Assembly: GCF_900105195.1 (NCBI RefSeq)
Contig: NZ_FNRX01000002.1
Span: 3,286,001-3,350,000, forward strand
Reading direction: 5' to 3'
Source: Rhodococcus pyridinivorans
GTDB taxonomy: Bacteria; Actinomycetota; Actinomycetes; Mycobacteriales; Mycobacteriaceae
DNA: 64,000 nt
Part shown: one piece after another, positions 61,467-64,000 of the stretch
Numbering within the stretch: position 1 is the first letter of the stretch
How the letters are laid out: each line of letters starts with the position of its first letter
Position numbers and translations under genes: made by a program
The notes under the pieces: generated by a model
What the model was told of the DNA's origin: nothing
The model's input: the letters and a program-made list of their open reading frames with translations, nothing else
Database searches by the model: none

Positions 61467-62300
61467 ATGAAATTGTCCCGCTCCATCCGCCTGGGCATCG
61501 GCGCCGTCGCCGTGGCAGTCGTCGCCACGGCGTGCGGTGGCGACGAGACGCGCAGTGTCTCGCAGTCCGCGGACAACGGCACCCTGACGGTCGGTATCAA
61601 GTTCGACCAGCCGGGCCTGGGCCTGCGCAACCCGGACGGTTCGTTCAGCGGGTTCGACGTCGAGGTCGCCAAGTATGTCGCCGGTCAGCTCGGTGTGTCC
61701 GAGGAGAACATCGAATTCAAGGAAGCTCCGTCCGCCCAGCGCGAGACCCTCATCCAGAACGGTGAGGTCGACTACATCGTCGCGACCTACTCGATCACCG
61801 ATTCCCGCAAGGAGAAGGTGGACTTCGCCGGCCCGTACTTCATTGCGGGCCAGTCGCTCCTCGTGCGCGCGGACGACACCGAGATCACCGGACCCGACTC
61901 GCTCAACGGCGGCAAGCGCCTGTGCTCGGTGGCGGGTTCGACCCCGGCCCAGAACGTGAAGGACAACTACGCGCAGGACGTCCAGCTCCAGGAGTTCGAC
62001 ACCTACTCGCTGTGTGTCGAGGCGCTGCGCAACGGCGCGGTCGACGCGGTGACCACCGACGACATCATCCTCGCCGGCTACGCCGCGCAGAGCCCGGGCG
62101 ACTTCAAGGTCGTCGGTGAGCCGTTCACCACCGAGCGCTACGGCATCGGTCTCGCCAAGGGCGACGACGAGTCGCGCAATGCGATCAACGACGCGATCGA
62201 GGAGATGATCGCCAGCGGTGCGTGGGAGGCCGCATTCCAGGAGACGGTCGGCGCCTCGGGCTACGAGCTCCCGGAGCAGCCGAGCGTCGATCGCTACTGA
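61467..62300 (+). CDS. gluB: Glutamate-binding lipoprotein of the ABC transporter
   Basis: A 277-residue substrate-binding protein. The signal peptide ends in VATAC with lipidated Cys23. The mature part is a family 3 solute-binding domain (LTVGIKFDQPGLGLRN, SGFDVEVAKYVAGQLG, VDYIVATYSITDSRKEKVDF). It captures glutamate outside the membrane. CGGAGG precedes the ATG. A 68-bp gap follows gluA. Confidence 0.92.
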   Translation: MKLSRSIRLGIGAVAVAVVATACGGDETRSVSQSADNGTLTVGIKFDQPGLGLRNPDGSFSGFDVEVAKYVAGQLGVSEENIEFKEAPSAQRETLIQNGEVDYIVATYSITDSRKEKVDFAGPYFIAGQSLLVRADDTEITGPDSLNGGKRLCSVAGSTPAQNVKDNYAQDVQLQEFDTYSLCVEALRNGAVDAVTTDDIILAGYAAQSPGDFKVVGEPFTTERYGIGLAKGDDESRNAINDAIEEMIASGAWEAAFQETVGASGYELPEQPSVDRY

Positions 62301-62423
62301 GTGTCGATCGTCACCGAGTACGGGTACCACCCGTCACGTCCGGCGGTGCGGCCGGTCCGTAATCCCACGGACCGGCCGGACCGTTCCGGACTCCCACCCG
62401 TCCCCTCGATCCCGGAGTGACCT

Positions 62424-63104
62424 GTGGATCTGTTGAGCAAGTACAGCAGCCAGCTACTCGACGCGTTCTGGACCACGATCCAGTTGACCGTCATCTCGGC
62501 GATCGGTGCACTGATCCTCGGAACGATCCTCGCCGCGATGCGCGTGTCCCCCATCCCGGTGGCGCGTGCCGTCGGCGCCGCCTACGTGACGATCTTCCGG
62601 AACACCCCGCTGACCCTCATCATCATCTTTTGCCTGTTCGGTCTGTCCCAGACGCTCGGCATCAAGCTGGCCTCCGAGTCGTCGCCGACCTTCCTGGTGG
62701 ACAACAACTTCCGACTCGCTGTGCTCGGCCTGAGCGTCTACACGGCGGCCTTCGTGTGCGAGTCGCTCCGCTCGGGCATCAACACGGTCTCGCTCGGACA
62801 GTCGGAGGCCGGCCGCTCGCTGGGTCTGACCTTCAGCCAGAATCTGCGCCTGATCGTCCTCCCCCAGGCCTTCCGCGCGGTCATCGCCCCGCTCGGTTCG
62901 GTGCTCATCGCGTTGACCAAGAACTCGACGATCGCCTCCGTCATCGGCGTGTCCGAGGCCTCGCTGCTGATGAAGACGATGATCGAGAACGAAGCGGCCA
63001 TCTTCGTCGTCGGTGGCATCTTCGCGCTCGGATTCGTCATCCTCACCCTTCCCACCGGCCTGCTCTTCGGCCGGCTCAGCAAGCGATACGAGGTCGCCCG
63101 ATGA
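62424..63104 (+). CDS. gluC: Glutamate ABC transporter permease
   Basis: A 226-residue permease of the His/Glu/Gln/Arg/opine family, with about five helices. The EAA loop, which contacts GluA, is [24 protein letters not shown]. The N-terminal [16 protein letters not shown] is typical. The GTG at 62424 follows GGAG. The stop overlaps the gluD start (ATGA). The 123-bp gap before it shows no gene. Confidence 0.92.
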   Translation: MDLLSKYSSQLLDAFWTTIQLTVISAIGALILGTILAAMRVSPIPVARAVGAAYVTIFRNTPLTLIIIFCLFGLSQTLGIKLASESSPTFLVDNNFRLAVLGLSVYTAAFVCESLRSGINTVSLGQSEAGRSLGLTFSQNLRLIVLPQAFRAVIAPLGSVLIALTKNSTIASVIGVSEASLLMKTMIENEAAIFVVGGIFALGFVILTLPTGLLFGRLSKRYEVAR

Positions 63105-64000
63105 GTGCACACGGAACCGTTCTCTACGACGCACCCGGGCCCCGCGCCAAGGCGCTCTACCGGATCCTGTCGGTGGTCGTGGTCGCGCTCCTCGTCCTGG
63201 TCGGCTGGATCGTCTACCGCGCGCTCGACGCCAACGGACAGCTGACGGCCGCCAAGTGGGAGCCGTTCGTCGAATCGTCCAGCTGGACCACCTATCTGCT
63301 GCCCGGCATCCGCGGCACGATCATCGCGGCCGTCGCGTCGATCGTGCTGGCACTCGTGCTCGGCACGGTCCTGGGTATCGCGCGTCTGTCCGACCACCGG
63401 TGGGTCCGCTGGATCGCCGGCACGATCGTCGAGTTGTTCCGCGCCGTCCCGGTGCTGATCCTGATGATCTTCGCCTACCAGGTGTTCGCCGAGTACCGCG
63501 TCTTCAAGTCCGGATATCTCGCGCTCGCGGCGGTCATCACCGGCCTGACCCTGTACAACGGCTCGGTCATCGCCGAGATCGTGCGCGCGGGCATCCGATC
63601 GCTTCCGCGTGGTCAGAGCGAGGCCGCCTACGCGATCGGTATGCGGAAGAACCAGCTCATGCGACTGATCCTGCTGCCGCAGGCCGTGACGGTCATGCTC
63701 CCGGCGATCGTGTCGCAGATGGTGATCGCGCTCAAGGACTCCGCGCTCGGCTACCTCATCGGCTATGTCGAAGTGGTGCGTTCCGGCCAGCAGCTCGGCG
63801 CGTTCTTCCAGAACTACCTGCCGTCGCTGCTGGTGGTCGCGGCGATCATGATCATCCTCAACAGTGCGCTGACACAGTTCGCGATCTGGCTCGAGAAGCG
63901 TCTGCGATCCGGGAAGCGGAAGAAGGGTGCCGTGGCGGCCGAAGAGCCGCAGACGATGCCCACGATGTCGGTGCCGGGCCTGGACCTGAGCGGCGAGGGC
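63101..64000 (+). CDS. gluD: Glutamate ABC transporter permease, partial at window end
   Basis: The frame is open for 300 codons to the edge of the window with no stop. The N-terminus has a helix near residues 20-42 ([20 protein letters not shown]). [20 protein letters not shown] and the EAA loop [24 protein letters not shown] mark it as the second permease. After the last helix the tail is basic then Pro/Met-rich ([19 protein letters not shown]). ATG overlaps the gluC stop. Confidence 0.92.
   Translation, partial: MSAHGTVLYDAPGPRAKALYRILSVVVVALLVLVGWIVYRALDANGQLTAAKWEPFVESSSWTTYLLPGIRGTIIAAVASIVLALVLGTVLGIARLSDHRWVRWIAGTIVELFRAVPVLILMIFAYQVFAEYRVFKSGYLALAAVITGLTLYNGSVIAEIVRAGIRSLPRGQSEAAYAIGMRKNQLMRLILLPQAVTVMLPAIVSQMVIALKDSALGYLIGYVEVVRSGQQLGAFFQNYLPSLLVVAAIMIILNSALTQFAIWLEKRLRSGKRKKGAVAAEEPQTMPTMSVPGLDLSGEG

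Overview
The window is a 64 kb stretch of high-GC actinobacterial chromosome, most likely Rhodococcus or a close relative in the Mycobacteriales. Codon use is strongly GC3-biased, many starts are GTG, and the gene order follows the Mycobacterium tuberculosis block from the ceoC/trkA region through sigA, sigB, ideR, nrdR, lexA, hflX, dapF, miaA and miaB. That block is interrupted by accessory genes typical of rhodococci. I see no rRNA, tRNA, CRISPR array, transposase or prophage gene.

Layout. 1-5.8 kb: the end of a TrkA potassium-uptake subunit, then small envelope or unknown genes (DUF3159, OB-fold, hydrolase, DUF3710), dut, DUF3093, DUF4193 and a Cei/LytR_C protein. 5.9-9.3 kb: inositol monophosphatase, polyphosphate glucokinase and the primary sigma factor SigA. 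9.3-11.9 kb: a K+/H+ antiporter with its RCK-type regulator and DUF952, then DUF7455. 11.9-18.6 kb: a DEIH helicase, a BrkB-type membrane protein, DUF3039, DUF3099, a methyltransferase and SigB. 18.6-24.5 kb: a coupled acetyltransferase/deacetylase pair (GNAT-ACD and AcuC), IdeR and GalE. 24.5-36.5 kb: DUF4192, a lipoprotein, a PAC2 protein, a hydrolase, a DUF3516 helicase, an orphan LysR effector domain, OxyR, a permuted NlpC/P60-like protein, a small membrane protein, an aminotransferase and a decayed LLM oxidoreductase. 36.5-42.7 kb: HrpA, NrdR, a ChiZ-like LysM protein and LexA. 42.7-51.5 kb (accessory relative to M. tuberculosis): acyl-CoA dehydrogenase, uracil/xanthine permease and a complete fructose phosphotransferase system (ptsI, fruR, fruK, fruA, ptsH). 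51.5-60.4 kb: a propeller protein, HflX, DapF, MiaA, a LigB-like protein, DUF349, a membrane protein and MiaB. 60.6-64 kb: gluABCD, with gluD cut by the window edge.

Regulation visible in the DNA includes near-identical ECF-type promoters (GGGAAC, 17 bp, CGTTG) in front of sigB and DUF4193, a weaker one before DUF7455, an SOS box between the ChiZ-like gene and lexA, a symmetrical divergent promoter with an inverted-repeat operator between ptsI and fruR, several -10 elements placed exactly for leaderless mRNAs, and clear hairpin terminators after sigA, sigB, lexA and the DUF349 gene.

The most unusual feature is a recurring architecture. At five gene ends the stop codon lies inside, or within 8 bp of, a short tandem repeat (18-25 bp units, 2-4 copies) whose sequence differs at every site. 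At two sites the array supplies the stop codons of both convergent neighbours. I know of no named element that explains this.
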